From assembly GCA_045636025.1 (NCBI GenBank), contig JAZTWP010000043.1:1-42383 (forward strand): 42,383 nucleotides of DNA, read 5' to 3'. Source of the DNA: UBA1081 sp045636025. Its GTDB lineage: Bacteria; Bacillota; Clostridia; Oscillospirales; Acutalibacteraceae. How positions within the stretch are numbered: position 1 is the first letter of the stretch; each line of letters starts with the position of its first letter. This document shows positions 8,227 to 17,430 of this stretch, in pieces. Position numbers and translations under genes: made by a program. Under the pieces are notes generated by a model. That model had not been told where the DNA came from. It was given only the letters and a program-made list of their open reading frames with translations, and ran no database searches.

Positions 8227-9141
8227 TTAAAATGTATAACGTCTGAGATATTTAAGTCTTTCTTGCGGTATATCAAATAATTTTATAAACTCGTGAAGAG
8301 GTATATATTTCACTTCAAAATCAACATCTGTTTTTAATTCATTCATAAGCGGACGTGATATAAGGTTTATAAATTCATTTGCTTCATTGATTTCCTCTTT
8401 ATGAGCAGCTGTGTATTTTTTGTATTTTTCAACATCAGCATCAATTATAGAGTTGTTTAATTCCCATACGCAGTTAACAAGGGTGAATTTTTTTATATCT
8501 TTTGTTTCAATGCAATAATTATAAACAGCAAGAAGATGCTTGAGCATCTGAAAACAATCGTATCGATTCATTTTCGGTTTGCAGCTTTTTTCCTTTTTCA
8601 GGCAGTCAATCAGGTCTGAAAAAGCAACATAAATTTTTTCGTTTTTGTAGTATTCTTTCGTAGAATATGCATCTTTGAGTTCTGAATTATTTTTAGACAG
8701 CCATTCAAACATCTTCATTTCGCATGCAATAATTTCTGAATTATCATCTTTTATGAGAAATGCATCAAGATTTGCCATAGGCGGACGGTTTGTTTTGAGC
8801 GTAGGCAGTTTTTTCTCAAAAGATAATGAATATGTACCGGAAGAGATTCCGTAACCTCCGCGACAGATTATTTTTTCATCATTACAGAATATATTGTATG
8901 TCATTGCAGATGATGAACGCAGAGCTTTCATTTTTCCGTTGAGTTCTGTGCCGTTGCCGTTATAATATTCGGTATATGATTTTGCACTCATAGGTTCACA
9001 CAAATTATCTGAAAGTGAGTAAAGGTAGTATTCATTATCTGCATTTGGCTGCGGATATTCATTCTGAAAAGGTTTGTCAGGAAATATTCTGCAGAAGTGT
9101 TCTTTTAGTGTATCGAGAAGCATTTTTTCAGTTTTTGTCAT
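8227..9141 (-). CDS. Putative PD-(D/E)XK nuclease-fold protein
   Basis: The product (304 aa) is soluble. Around residues 126-150 it has NLDAFLI, a short turn and IIACEMKMFEW. An Asp followed about 15 residues later by E-x-K on a hydrophobic strand is the core signature of PD-(D/E)XK nucleases. The preceding block with SSSAMTYNIFC resembles the PGN_0703-type putative restriction endonucleases, but I recognise this only by eye. No methyltransferase or other defence partner is adjacent, so a solitary restriction or repair role cannot be assigned. The ATG at 9141 is preferred over an upstream in-frame start (9207) because AGAGGTGA lies just before it. Confidence 0.55.
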   Translation of the reverse strand: MTKTEKMLLDTLKEHFCRIFPDKPFQNEYPQPNADNEYYLYSLSDNLCEPMSAKSYTEYYNGNGTELNGKMKALRSSSAMTYNIFCNDEKIICRGGYGISSGTYSLSFEKKLPTLKTNRPPMANLDAFLIKDDNSEIIACEMKMFEWLSKNNSELKDAYSTKEYYKNEKIYVAFSDLIDCLKKEKSCKPKMNRYDCFQMLKHLLAVYNYCIETKDIKKFTLVNCVWELNNSIIDADVEKYKKYTAAHKEEINEANEFINLISRPLMNELKTDVDFEVKYIPLHEFIKLFDIPQERLKYLRRYTF

Positions 9142-9215
9142 ATTAATAGTCACCTCTTGCTTTGATATAATAACTATATAATATTTAGTGTCCCTTAAAA
9201 CGGACAAAATAGCAA

Positions 9216-9242
9216 CAGAGTAGGATTTTGAATCCTACTCTG
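9216..9242 (-). terminator. Hairpin downstream of the DUF2804 gene
   Basis: A perfect 12-bp stem (CAGAGTAGGATT and its complement, loop TTG) lies 8 bases past the stop of the minus-strand DUF2804 gene. The T-tract behind it is weak, so it may be a terminator with low efficiency or a processing site. Confidence 0.6.
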
Positions 9243-9249
9243 AATTAAT

Positions 9250-10350
9250 TTACCACTTGTTTTCAACGTATTCGCAGAATGCGTACATATCGTTGATTTC
9301 AATTTTTGTGCCGTCGTCAAGAACAACGTTGCCGCTCCATTTGCCGTGAACCTGATGAGTGTGCATTCTTGCAACACCGAGATTCATATCTGAATGGTGG
9401 TCAAATGTGGGATTCATTGTAAGGTTGAATCTGCCGTCTTCTGAAACAAACTTCCAGGGTTCCATAAACTTGTCGGGCTTGGGGAATGTTTCAACATCAA
9501 CAGCACCGAATTTGTGAACTTTTCCGTCATAGAAAATTGCTGTTTCTGTTGCATTGCTCTCGTCACCGATTGCCCATGTGATTTCGAAACCGAAGAGGTG
9601 CTTTTCACCGTTTGCATCTGTTACATAAGTTGAGCCGTTGCCCCAGTACCATACCATTTCGTGAGGAGTATTTACTCTGCCCCAGTCAAGAGCACAGAAT
9701 GCGGTATCCTTTGTAAATTCATATGCCTTGCCGTCATAGATGAAAGTGCCTTCGCAGGGCATACAGTTCTGCTTTGTAGTCATAAAGTACTTTGTTTCAT
9801 CGCCTTCAAAGGGAAGAACCGTTGTAATGTTTTCAAGTCCGGGCATAATGTCCATTTCAAACTTGCATTCAACCATTTTGTCTTTAACGGGCATTCTGAA
9901 CCAAAGAGTTCTTGATGTATCCTTTGTATCAAAGTCAAATTCAGCCTTGCCGATTTTTTCTGCAAAACGGTTGGGAACATCGCCCTTTGCAGGAGGAACG
10001 TGAGTATTCTTGCTGAAAAGGAAAAGCTGAGTTGCATCAACAATCTGTTTGCCTGCTTCAAGGTCAATGAGCTTTGCTGCAACATAACCGCCGATAGTGA
10101 TGTTTGCGAAGCTGAGCTGAACCATATACTTGCCGTCAGAAATCTGATAGAAGTCCCATTCCTTGCGGCTCATAATACCTGTTTTTACATAATCTCTGTT
10201 GTAATCAAACACATTGTGTCTTGCCCAACCTTTTGCAATAAGTCTGCCGTCGGGTCCCAGAAGGGGAGTTGCTTCTGTGAATTCAATCTGCTTTGATTTC
10301 TCTTTCCATAACTGGAAAGGCACATAGGTTCTGGGTGTTTCGTTACTCAT
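9250..10350 (-). CDS. DUF2804 domain-containing protein
   Basis: The product (366 aa) is cytoplasmic, with no signal peptide. The blocks GWARHNVFDYNR, RKEWDFYQI and FCALDWGRV are recognisable landmarks of DUF2804, a beta-rich, lipocalin-like family common in Firmicutes and Actinobacteria with no established reaction. Length fits the family. A strong AGGAGGA site precedes the ATG. It lies 43 bases after the zinc-ribbon membrane protein gene and may be read from the same promoter at 15173-15201, although I see no functional connection. Confidence 0.87.
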   Translation of the reverse strand: MSNETPRTYVPFQLWKEKSKQIEFTEATPLLGPDGRLIAKGWARHNVFDYNRDYVKTGIMSRKEWDFYQISDGKYMVQLSFANITIGGYVAAKLIDLEAGKQIVDATQLFLFSKNTHVPPAKGDVPNRFAEKIGKAEFDFDTKDTSRTLWFRMPVKDKMVECKFEMDIMPGLENITTVLPFEGDETKYFMTTKQNCMPCEGTFIYDGKAYEFTKDTAFCALDWGRVNTPHEMVWYWGNGSTYVTDANGEKHLFGFEITWAIGDESNATETAIFYDGKVHKFGAVDVETFPKPDKFMEPWKFVSEDGRFNLTMNPTFDHHSDMNLGVARMHTHQVHGKWSGNVVLDDGTKIEINDMYAFCEYVENKW

Positions 10351-10393
10351 AAAAAATTCCTCCTTGGAATAACATTTTTATTTTTTTTGAGAA

Positions 10394-12232
10394 TTAGTTT
10401 CTGGGAAGTTTGTTGCCGCATTCATTACAGAATATATCGTCAGACTTTGCTTCTTCGCCGCAGAACGGGCAGAAGAAAGGTGTTGATTCATCTGCAGGCT
10501 TATCGGTCTGAGAATTGTTCTGATTCTGTTTTTTTTCTGCTTTTTTTTCTTCGGCTTTTTCTTTCAGGCCGTCAATAAGTTTTTTGATTTTTCGTATTGC
10601 GGTTATCAGTAAGATAACAGCTGTGATTGTTAAAATTACTTCTGCAACAGTTTTGACAATATTCAGCTGTCTGTATTCAATTATTGTTGATGCAGACTGA
10701 GCAATGAGCAAAGATGCAGAATTGCCGTTCAGGCTGAGATTTTCTGTTGTGAAAATTTTTGAAACAGAAGAAAATTTATATTTGCTTGTGATTTCATCTG
10801 CAGGTGTCTTTTTGTCAACAACATATTTGATGTTTGTGGTTTCCTTTATTGAACTTTTGCCGTAGGGTAACCAGTTGTCTGTGAGTTCAAAAGTGCATTC
10901 TCCTCCGAGAATTGCAGATGTGAATTCCGCAATGTCTTTTGAAAAGAAAGTTTCAAATATGAATTCATAGTTTCTGTAACCGTTTTCATCATAGATATTG
11001 AAAGTTGTGCCGTTGATAAGTTTTTCTTCATATCTGCTCACAATCTGGTCATGGAACGCTGTTGCGATTTCTGCAGGAGCTGAAAATTTTATTATTTTTT
11101 TGATTTTTCCTGATGCGGATGATAAATCTGTTGTTATATCAATGCTTGAAAACTTGAATCCGCTTTTGTAGGTAAAATTAATATTCGGACCGACTGAGGA
11201 AGAAATAGCTGTTTCTGTTACAGTTATATTTTCATCTGCCGAGGAGACTGATTCATAGTATGAAGGATATTCAAATACATATGAGAATGTGCCTGCTTCG
11301 TCGAGCACACATTCTGTATCAATGTACTCTGTTTTGTCAACGGTTATGTTTCTGTCTGCATCAATTGTCTGCTGCTCTGAAACAGAGGTTGCCGTATTAA
11401 GGCAGAACATTGTCTTTTTCAGCATTTCTACCTGATTTACTGCGGTGAATTCCACAGAAACATAAGTGAAACCGTCAGTAGTTTCATCTGTTTTTTTACC
11501 GGTATCTGAAAATCTTTTTGTAAGCTCTTTTATATCGGAATTTTTATTGATGCTTTTGTCTATTGATACCGATATTGTGCGTTTGAATACATTGTTTTTG
11601 TCAACAGATGTTGTTAATGACAAATTGCTGAATGTGACGATTGCAGAATTATCCGGTCTTATGCTTATGGACTTGTCTTCCGATGCATATTCAACAGTAT
11701 TGATAGTGATTGCATTGTTTTTTACAACAAATATTTCTGTCATTGCTTTTTCTGTTGTCAGACCTGAAGAAATCAGTACCTGCTGAACAAAATTCAGAAG
11801 CTGAATTGCAGAGAAACCTTCAAGATAGGTGAAATCTTCATCTTCTTCATTCTGAAACAGAACGATAGTCGGATGATTTGTAAGCAGAGCTTTCACCTTT
11901 TCTGTATAATCACCAAGAGATTCAAATGTGAAATCAAGAGTTATGAGAAGATCTCTGTCAACAGCGTGAATGTTGTAGGATAACCATTCGGGAGCATTGC
12001 TTCTCACAGCCATATCCAATATTGGTCTTCCGCCGTTTATGAAGTTTTCAACGTCTGAAATATCGGCTGTGATTTCAATGTGTCGTGTGCCTGAAAATGA
12101 GTCCGGTTCAGAAAATGATGAGGAATCAATTTCAGACTCACTTTCTTTTGCAAAGGCATAAAAAGGCGAGGTGTTCAGAATGATACATAATGTCACAAAT
12201 AAAAGAAGGATTTTTGATACTGTTTTTTTCAT
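10394..12232 (-). CDS. Secreted/membrane-anchored protein with C-terminal zinc ribbon
   Basis: The product (612 aa) has a signal peptide (about residues 1-29), a long beta-rich exported region rich in Ser/Thr (30-520), one membrane segment (about 525-550), a charged Lys/Glu/Gln tail and a terminal zinc ribbon with CPFCGEE, then CNECGNKLP (about 584-610). The topology puts the large domain outside and the zinc ribbon in the cytoplasm. I do not recognise the outer domain; it contains repeated threonine-rich strands and an EFTSAILGGECTFEL-type block. It starts 14 bases after the 962-aa protein and is surely co-transcribed with it, so the two may form an envelope complex. Confidence 0.6.
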   Translation of the reverse strand: MKKTVSKILLLFVTLCIILNTSPFYAFAKESESEIDSSSFSEPDSFSGTRHIEITADISDVENFINGGRPILDMAVRSNAPEWLSYNIHAVDRDLLITLDFTFESLGDYTEKVKALLTNHPTIVLFQNEEDEDFTYLEGFSAIQLLNFVQQVLISSGLTTEKAMTEIFVVKNNAITINTVEYASEDKSISIRPDNSAIVTFSNLSLTTSVDKNNVFKRTISVSIDKSINKNSDIKELTKRFSDTGKKTDETTDGFTYVSVEFTAVNQVEMLKKTMFCLNTATSVSEQQTIDADRNITVDKTEYIDTECVLDEAGTFSYVFEYPSYYESVSSADENITVTETAISSSVGPNINFTYKSGFKFSSIDITTDLSSASGKIKKIIKFSAPAEIATAFHDQIVSRYEEKLINGTTFNIYDENGYRNYEFIFETFFSKDIAEFTSAILGGECTFELTDNWLPYGKSSIKETTNIKYVVDKKTPADEITSKYKFSSVSKIFTTENLSLNGNSASLLIAQSASTIIEYRQLNIVKTVAEVILTITAVILLITAIRKIKKLIDGLKEKAEEKKAEKKQNQNNSQTDKPADESTPFFCPFCGEEAKSDDIFCNECGNKLPRN

Positions 12233-12246
12233 AATTATTCCTCCTT

Positions 12247-15135
12247 TTATATGATGTCATATCTGTGCAGTACTTTTGATGTCTTATTGTCTGTCATAGT
12301 GTAGAAATAAATTCTGTCATTGAGGATCTGAGTACCGCAGCTTCCCAGATCACAAGGCATATCTGAAAGCAAAAAGCTTTTGACAAGTGTTTTGTTTGAG
12401 AAATCAGAAGACATTTTGTACAGCAGAAGCTCTGTATCTGTCTGGTCAAAGAAGTACCAGTCACCCTGAGAACTTTCACAAAGAGTGAAGAATGCCTGAT
12501 TGCTGTTTACTTCTGTTACTTTTGATTTGCTGCCGTCTGAAGAATTGAAAACTACAATCTGATATGGAAGTGCATTTTCGGCCTGAGAATCATTGTCAAG
12601 TGTTGTGAAGATACCCTTTGACGACGGATTCCAGCCGCTTATACCTTCTGTTAATGCGTTTGCAGATTTATCTTTTGCTACCCAATACATTTCAGACGCG
12701 GTGCTTCTTAAATAACCGCTTGAAACATATCTTGTTGCAGTATAGTAGGTTTGTGAAACAAGGGTGTAACAGTAATTTTCTACAGAGGGAGAAGAACCGT
12801 AATCTGCAATTAATTTTCCGTCGCTGTCAAGCAGATAACAATATGAACTTGAGCCGAAGAATGATGCAAAGAAACTGTCATCTTCTGCTACAACATAAAA
12901 GTTTTTGTCTTGTGCAGTCATAAACTGAACAGGGTAATCGAGTGTTGAAAAATGTTCTTCTTTTTCTGCGCTTCTGTCAAATCTGTAAATGACTTTATTG
13001 TCAAAGGATTGTGTGTAATATATGTATGTTGAGTCAATTGTCAGGCAATTGGATACATCTTCGGCAATCTTTTTGTATGTGCTGCCTTCTTTTTTAATAC
13101 GGTAAATGTCATAATTACCTGAATCGTCAGGAATCAATACATAGAGATATGTTTCATCGATACCGCATATAGAGAAGAAATATTGGCTGAATATTGTTTT
13201 CTTGTAACCGTCTTCTTCTCTGATAAGATTACCGTCAAGGTCTTTGTAATAAATTGCATCTTTGTCACTTGCCGTCATTGATGCGTATGACATTTGTCCG
13301 GCAATGTATTTTGTGGAGTTCTTTTTTCCCCACTCATGTATTGTGTGATCTGTTAGTAGTTCAGAATAGGATAGATCCTTGCTTAGTGTTAGTTTTTTAC
13401 CGAAAAATGACGCGCTTGCTTTTAGTTTTACATCAAATCCGAATAGTTTTAGGTATGCTCTTGCATATATATATTTATCATAATCGAAAAAACTGTTAGC
13501 TATTGTTCCTTCGGTTGAAAATTCTATTCCCAACATACCTTCTGCTTCAAATCCAACTCTTATAATAGAAAGTTCAAGCAGATTAAGGTTGAATACATAT
13601 AGATTCAATGATGCTCCTGCATGAATGTCCGCATCGCCTGAAAGTTCTGTGCTGAGTGTAAATTTGCAATCCGGATCTGCATCGTCCTTAGTTCCTTCAA
13701 ATACCCACTCTCCGTTTCTTACTATTGTCATATTAACGTTGAAGTTTTTATTATAGGTAAAAGAAACTTGAGAAGTAAGACTTACGTTTCCATAAATATC
13801 TACAAATACAATAAATCCGACTGTTATGGGGACTGCTCCTGTCAGCATACGTATTTGATCGTTACCTGAAACAACGGGAGTGAATGCACCATTGTAGCCA
13901 ATGAATGCAATAGGGAACATTTTTTCTTTAAGTCCTTGAAGTTTTACATCGCTGAAAGAATATTGAGTCTTTCTTGCACTGAGTTCAAGTTGGATTTCGG
14001 ATTTAAGTGTTGCATCAAGAACAAAATTTGCATTTGCCCATACAGAAAGGTCTTTTACTCCTTCACCGGATAAAAGGTTAATATCATAAATGACACCGAA
14101 ATCGAAACTGTCAAAGCCGATTTTTCCTGTAATTTCAAGAGTGGGTTCCAAGCTCAATACATCATCGTCATCTGAAATTATCGGAGGTACGCAAACAGTA
14201 CATGGCCTATATTCATCTTCAACAGCTAAAAGTAATGATTGTTCAATTTTGCTTTTTGAAAGATATCGACAATTTTCGTTGTGGTAACATTTGCCTGTTT
14301 TTGTCGTATAAACATTTATACGACCTGATTCATTTTTTTTATATACTTTGTTTTTCTGAGAAGGTGACTGTTCTTCGTTGAGACCAAAAATTTCAAAAAT
14401 ATCAACTGTGTAGTCGATTAAAAGTTTGTCTCCCAAAGAGCCTTCAAGGGGTTTCTTTTCTGTATCAGAAGCAACAATACTGTCAGATGTTTTATGGTCA
14501 AGTGTCTGTGCTGTTGCTCCGGGCAGAGTTGATGATGTCATTACCGGATTATCAAATTCACCTGAATAATCATCGGTTTTAGTAATAGTTACTCCGGGTA
14601 CAGCTTCAATTGTGGTAATGTCATCCGCAGTCAGAGTTTCATCCATTGAAAAAGTGAGCACGTCAAAAACTTCATCAACCATAGGTGTTTCGAGAACATA
14701 TTCTGTTGAATCCTTGCCTGTGCTTTTTGATACTACTTTACCGATGTATGTTTCTCCGAAAGGTGTTTCTTCAGAGCCTTCAAGGAAGAATATGTCTCCT
14801 TTGCCCAGTTCGTTGAAATCAGAATCTTTTTTTACGCTGATACAAACATCTGATGTGGTAATTCTGACATTGCTGATTTCTGAGTTGATTTTTGTTGCAT
14901 CATCAGCTGTGTACATTGTGACATTCTGGCTTATAACCGCACCTGGTTCTTTTTCTTCAGTAGTTTGCTCTGTTGCATTTTCCTGCTGCTGTGTCGGCAG
15001 AGTTTTATCGTTGATTTTCGGCTTTGCCTGATATGCGAGAGCAAAGTAACTGCCGATACCTGTTACAAGTAACACGATAACAAGTACTATTGCAAGTATA
15101 ATTTTCGATTTTGCAGTTTTTCCTTTTTCTTTCAC
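12247..15135 (-). CDS. Membrane-anchored surface protein with CxH/CxxC motif and C-terminal propeller-like region
   Basis: The product (962 aa) has an N-terminal membrane anchor (about residues 12-34) and should face outwards. A Thr/Glu-rich linker follows. Around residue 285-315 there is KCYHNENCRYL and later PCTVC, a Cys/His motif that probably binds metal. The middle part (about 320-600) is beta-rich. The C-terminal part (about 605-960) has repeated DxxxIYYKDLDG-, YLYVL- and YIYYTQ-type strands, like DUF5050 beta-propeller proteins. A GTG start at 15135 is chosen because GGGTGA precedes it. The promoter at 15173-15201 has perfect consensus boxes, so this operon is probably well expressed. 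Function unknown. Confidence 0.6.
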   Translation of the reverse strand: MKEKGKTAKSKIILAIVLVIVLLVTGIGSYFALAYQAKPKINDKTLPTQQQENATEQTTEEKEPGAVISQNVTMYTADDATKINSEISNVRITTSDVCISVKKDSDFNELGKGDIFFLEGSEETPFGETYIGKVVSKSTGKDSTEYVLETPMVDEVFDVLTFSMDETLTADDITTIEAVPGVTITKTDDYSGEFDNPVMTSSTLPGATAQTLDHKTSDSIVASDTEKKPLEGSLGDKLLIDYTVDIFEIFGLNEEQSPSQKNKVYKKNESGRINVYTTKTGKCYHNENCRYLSKSKIEQSLLLAVEDEYRPCTVCVPPIISDDDDVLSLEPTLEITGKIGFDSFDFGVIYDINLLSGEGVKDLSVWANANFVLDATLKSEIQLELSARKTQYSFSDVKLQGLKEKMFPIAFIGYNGAFTPVVSGNDQIRMLTGAVPITVGFIVFVDIYGNVSLTSQVSFTYNKNFNVNMTIVRNGEWVFEGTKDDADPDCKFTLSTELSGDADIHAGASLNLYVFNLNLLELSIIRVGFEAEGMLGIEFSTEGTIANSFFDYDKYIYARAYLKLFGFDVKLKASASFFGKKLTLSKDLSYSELLTDHTIHEWGKKNSTKYIAGQMSYASMTASDKDAIYYKDLDGNLIREEDGYKKTIFSQYFFSICGIDETYLYVLIPDDSGNYDIYRIKKEGSTYKKIAEDVSNCLTIDSTYIYYTQSFDNKVIYRFDRSAEKEEHFSTLDYPVQFMTAQDKNFYVVAEDDSFFASFFGSSSYCYLLDSDGKLIADYGSSPSVENYCYTLVSQTYYTATRYVSSGYLRSTASEMYWVAKDKSANALTEGISGWNPSSKGIFTTLDNDSQAENALPYQIVVFNSSDGSKSKVTEVNSNQAFFTLCESSQGDWYFFDQTDTELLLYKMSSDFSNKTLVKSFLLSDMPCDLGSCGTQILNDRIYFYTMTDNKTSKVLHRYDII

Positions 15136-15172
15136 TTTCGGTCACCCTTTTAATGAAAACATTATATAAAAT

Positions 15173-15201
15173 ATTATATTTTATAATGCAAAATTTGTCA
15201 A
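15173..15201 (-). promoter_or_regulatory. Consensus sigma-A promoter of the 962-aa/612-aa operon
   Basis: On the minus strand TTGACA (15201-15196), a 17-base spacer and TATAAT (15178-15173). Both boxes match consensus exactly, and the start codon lies about 38 bases downstream. Confidence 0.85.
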
Positions 15202-15237
15202 CATTGCTGTGTGTTTTTGTAGGAAAGATAATGGAAA

Positions 15238-15262
15238 GAGGCACACTTCCGGAGTGTGCCTC
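15238..15262 (-). terminator. Hairpin downstream of the GH43-like gene
   Basis: A perfect 10-bp stem (GAGGCACACT with AGTGTGCCTC, loop TCCGG) lies 40 bases beyond the minus-strand stop. The T-tract is short, so it is a probable rather than a strong terminator. Confidence 0.65.
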
Positions 15263-15302
15263 AGTTATATTCGTTTTAACTATCATCTTTTATGAGTTAT
15301 TG

Positions 15303-16343
15303 TTATTTATCAACTCCGTAATGATTACAGAGTGTTTTATATTCTTCTTCGGTGATTGATACAACAGAGCCGTGACGAGGTCTGAGGTGGTCAATTTCCA
15401 TTGAAGAACGCTGGAAACGTCTGAAATTGACAAAGTCATTTGTCATCTGTGCAAAGAATGAACCCTGCCCGTATTCGTCCATAATCATCATATATGAATC
15501 TGTGCCGTTGATACGGTACATTGAACTGCCTTCAACGCCCCAGTAGTTGAGTGAACAGATTGTGTAATCTGTGTTGTAAGGACCTGTGAGATTCTTTGAT
15601 TTTACATAAGCAATCTTCTGTGTGAGATCTTCTTTGAAATAGAGGTAGTAGTAACCGTCTTTTTCATTGTAAACGATATCACCGTCAATACACTGGATAT
15701 TTCTGATTTCACCTGTTTCGGGGTCTGTTTCATTCCATCTGCCGAAAAGAACCTGAGGCTCTGTTTCAAAAGTCTTGAAATCCTTTGTGTAAGCGTAGTA
15801 ATGACCTGCTGTGTCATTTTCTGCTGTGGAGTTTGCCCAGTAAACCATATACATTTCTTTCTCTGCATCCCAGATTGCCTGAGGTGCCCATGCTCTGTTT
15901 GTGGTTTCAAAGCCCGGGAACTGACGGATATCGATAACTGTTTCGTCTGTCCAGTTTACAAGGTCATATGATCTCCATGTGATAAGACTGTGGTTTGAAG
16001 TCCAGCCTTCAAGAGCATTCATATCTGTTGCGATGATAAAATAACATTCTTTACCGTTTTCGTCTGCACCCTTGAGAATATAGGGATCACGGACACAGCC
16101 TGTGCCCTTTGTCTGCTCGATAACAGCTTCATTGTTGTTGAGAGCATCAAAGTGATATCCGTCTGTGCTGACAGCAAAATGAAGAGTCTGCTCATTGACT
16201 TCGTTGCCTACAAAATAGCAGAAAAGATATGCACCTTCTGTACTGTAAACGGGGTATGCATAATTATTTACAAAGTAATTGAAAAGATAATAAGGAATCA
16301 TAACGATTGCTGTGAGAAGTCTGATTATCTGTAAGAAACTCAT
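15303..16343 (-). CDS. GH43-like five-bladed beta-propeller glycosidase, membrane-anchored
   Basis: The product (346 aa) has an N-terminal hydrophobic segment (about residues 5-27) that should anchor it outside the cell. The propeller motifs match GH43: RDPYIL (base Asp), WAPQAIWD, CIDGDIVYNEKDGYYYLYF (middle Asp), WGVEGSSMY (general acid Glu) and RHGSVVSI near the end. GH43 enzymes act on arabinofuranosides, xylosides or galactans; the subfamily cannot be told by eye. It is the last gene of a minus-strand series, 65 bases after the oxidoreductase, with AAGGAGCA before the ATG. It probably works with the DUF4838 and SGNH proteins on one glycan. Confidence 0.75.
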   Translation of the reverse strand: MSFLQIIRLLTAIVMIPYYLFNYFVNNYAYPVYSTEGAYLFCYFVGNEVNEQTLHFAVSTDGYHFDALNNNEAVIEQTKGTGCVRDPYILKGADENGKECYFIIATDMNALEGWTSNHSLITWRSYDLVNWTDETVIDIRQFPGFETTNRAWAPQAIWDAEKEMYMVYWANSTAENDTAGHYYAYTKDFKTFETEPQVLFGRWNETDPETGEIRNIQCIDGDIVYNEKDGYYYLYFKEDLTQKIAYVKSKNLTGPYNTDYTICSLNYWGVEGSSMYRINGTDSYMMIMDEYGQGSFFAQMTNDFVNFRRFQRSSMEIDHLRPRHGSVVSITEEEYKTLCNHYGVDK

Positions 16344-16408
16344 AAATTGATGCTCCTTTTTTCTTTTTTCTGAATTATATCATAAATTTCTGAAAATAGT
16401 AAGTTCTT

Positions 16409-17416
16409 TCAGAAATTATAATCGGGATTTACGGGTTTACCTGTTTTTGAAGATTCAACAATTGCAAGGCAGACTTCAACTGTCTTTGCTCCTTCTGTTG
16501 CATCTGTAAGGACGGGAGTATTGTCAGCTATTGATTCTGCAAAAACTCTGAATTCCGCTGCTGCATTGTGATTGTTGACTTCAACTTCAATAATTTCGGG
16601 GTCGTGAGCCATCTGGTCATCACCTATGGTGAAAAGCTGCATTGTGGGTGAAGTGTTGTCGCAGATGATTGTGCCCTTTGTGCCGTAAATGAGAGTACGC
16701 ATTGTGTAATTTCTCTTACAGCCGGTTGAAACAAAGACTTTGCCGATTACTTCATTTGGGAATTTCATAATTGCGATTGTTGCATCGTCATAAGAAACCT
16801 GCGGAAGGAGCTTGTGAGTGCCGTAAGCCATAACTTCTGTGGGATCGCCTGCAATCCAGCGAAGAAGGTCAACTGCGTGACATCCTCCGCCTATAACACC
16901 GTGTCTTAATGGGTCAGACCTCCAGTTATCAACAAGATACATATAGTCGTGGGCATATTCTGACTCAACATAATAGATTTCACCTATTGCGCCTGAGTCA
17001 ACAATTTCCTTTGCCTTTATGAATGCAGGTGTGAAACGGCATATCTGACCGACCATAAATCTTGCATCGGATTCTTTTTCAGCTTTTATAATTTCTTTAA
17101 GGTCTTCACGGGTAAGAGCAAGGGGTTTTTCGCAGAGTACGTGTTTGCCTGCCTTTAAGAATTCCTTTGAAATCTGTACGTGCTGCTGGTCGGGTACCGC
17201 AACGGTTACGATGTCTATATTTTCATTGTTCAGAAAATCGTGATAGTCTGTAAACCATCTGTCTTCGGGTATGTTGTATCTTTTTCCTGCAAATTCGAGT
17301 GCTTCGGCATCTGAGTCGCAGAGTGCACCGATTTCTGCATCACAGCTCATTGCACCTTCAACGTGTGACATACCGAATTTCATGCCTATGTTTGCAACCA
17401 CAAGTTTTTCTTTCAT
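16409..17416 (-). CDS. Gfo/Idh/MocA family NAD(P)-dependent oxidoreductase
   Basis: The product (335 aa) has an N-terminal Rossmann fold (IGALCDSDAEAL, DIVTVAVPDQQHV), the family motif CEKPLALTRED (about residue 94) and the GGGCHAVDLLRWIAG block (about 175-190) with the His and Asp that face the substrate. The dinucleotide loop is unusual: GMKFGMSHV replaces the standard GxGxxG. The family oxidises or epimerises sugars and inositols with a bound or free NAD(P). It starts 14 bases after the SGNH gene and is part of the same operon, so it probably metabolises a sugar released by the neighbouring enzymes. Confidence 0.88.
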   Translation of the reverse strand: MKEKLVVANIGMKFGMSHVEGAMSCDAEIGALCDSDAEALEFAGKRYNIPEDRWFTDYHDFLNNENIDIVTVAVPDQQHVQISKEFLKAGKHVLCEKPLALTREDLKEIIKAEKESDARFMVGQICRFTPAFIKAKEIVDSGAIGEIYYVESEYAHDYMYLVDNWRSDPLRHGVIGGGCHAVDLLRWIAGDPTEVMAYGTHKLLPQVSYDDATIAIMKFPNEVIGKVFVSTGCKRNYTMRTLIYGTKGTIICDNTSPTMQLFTIGDDQMAHDPEIIEVEVNNHNAAAEFRVFAESIADNTPVLTDATEGAKTVEVCLAIVESSKTGKPVNPDYNF

Positions 17417-17430
17417 TTTTTTTTGCTCCT

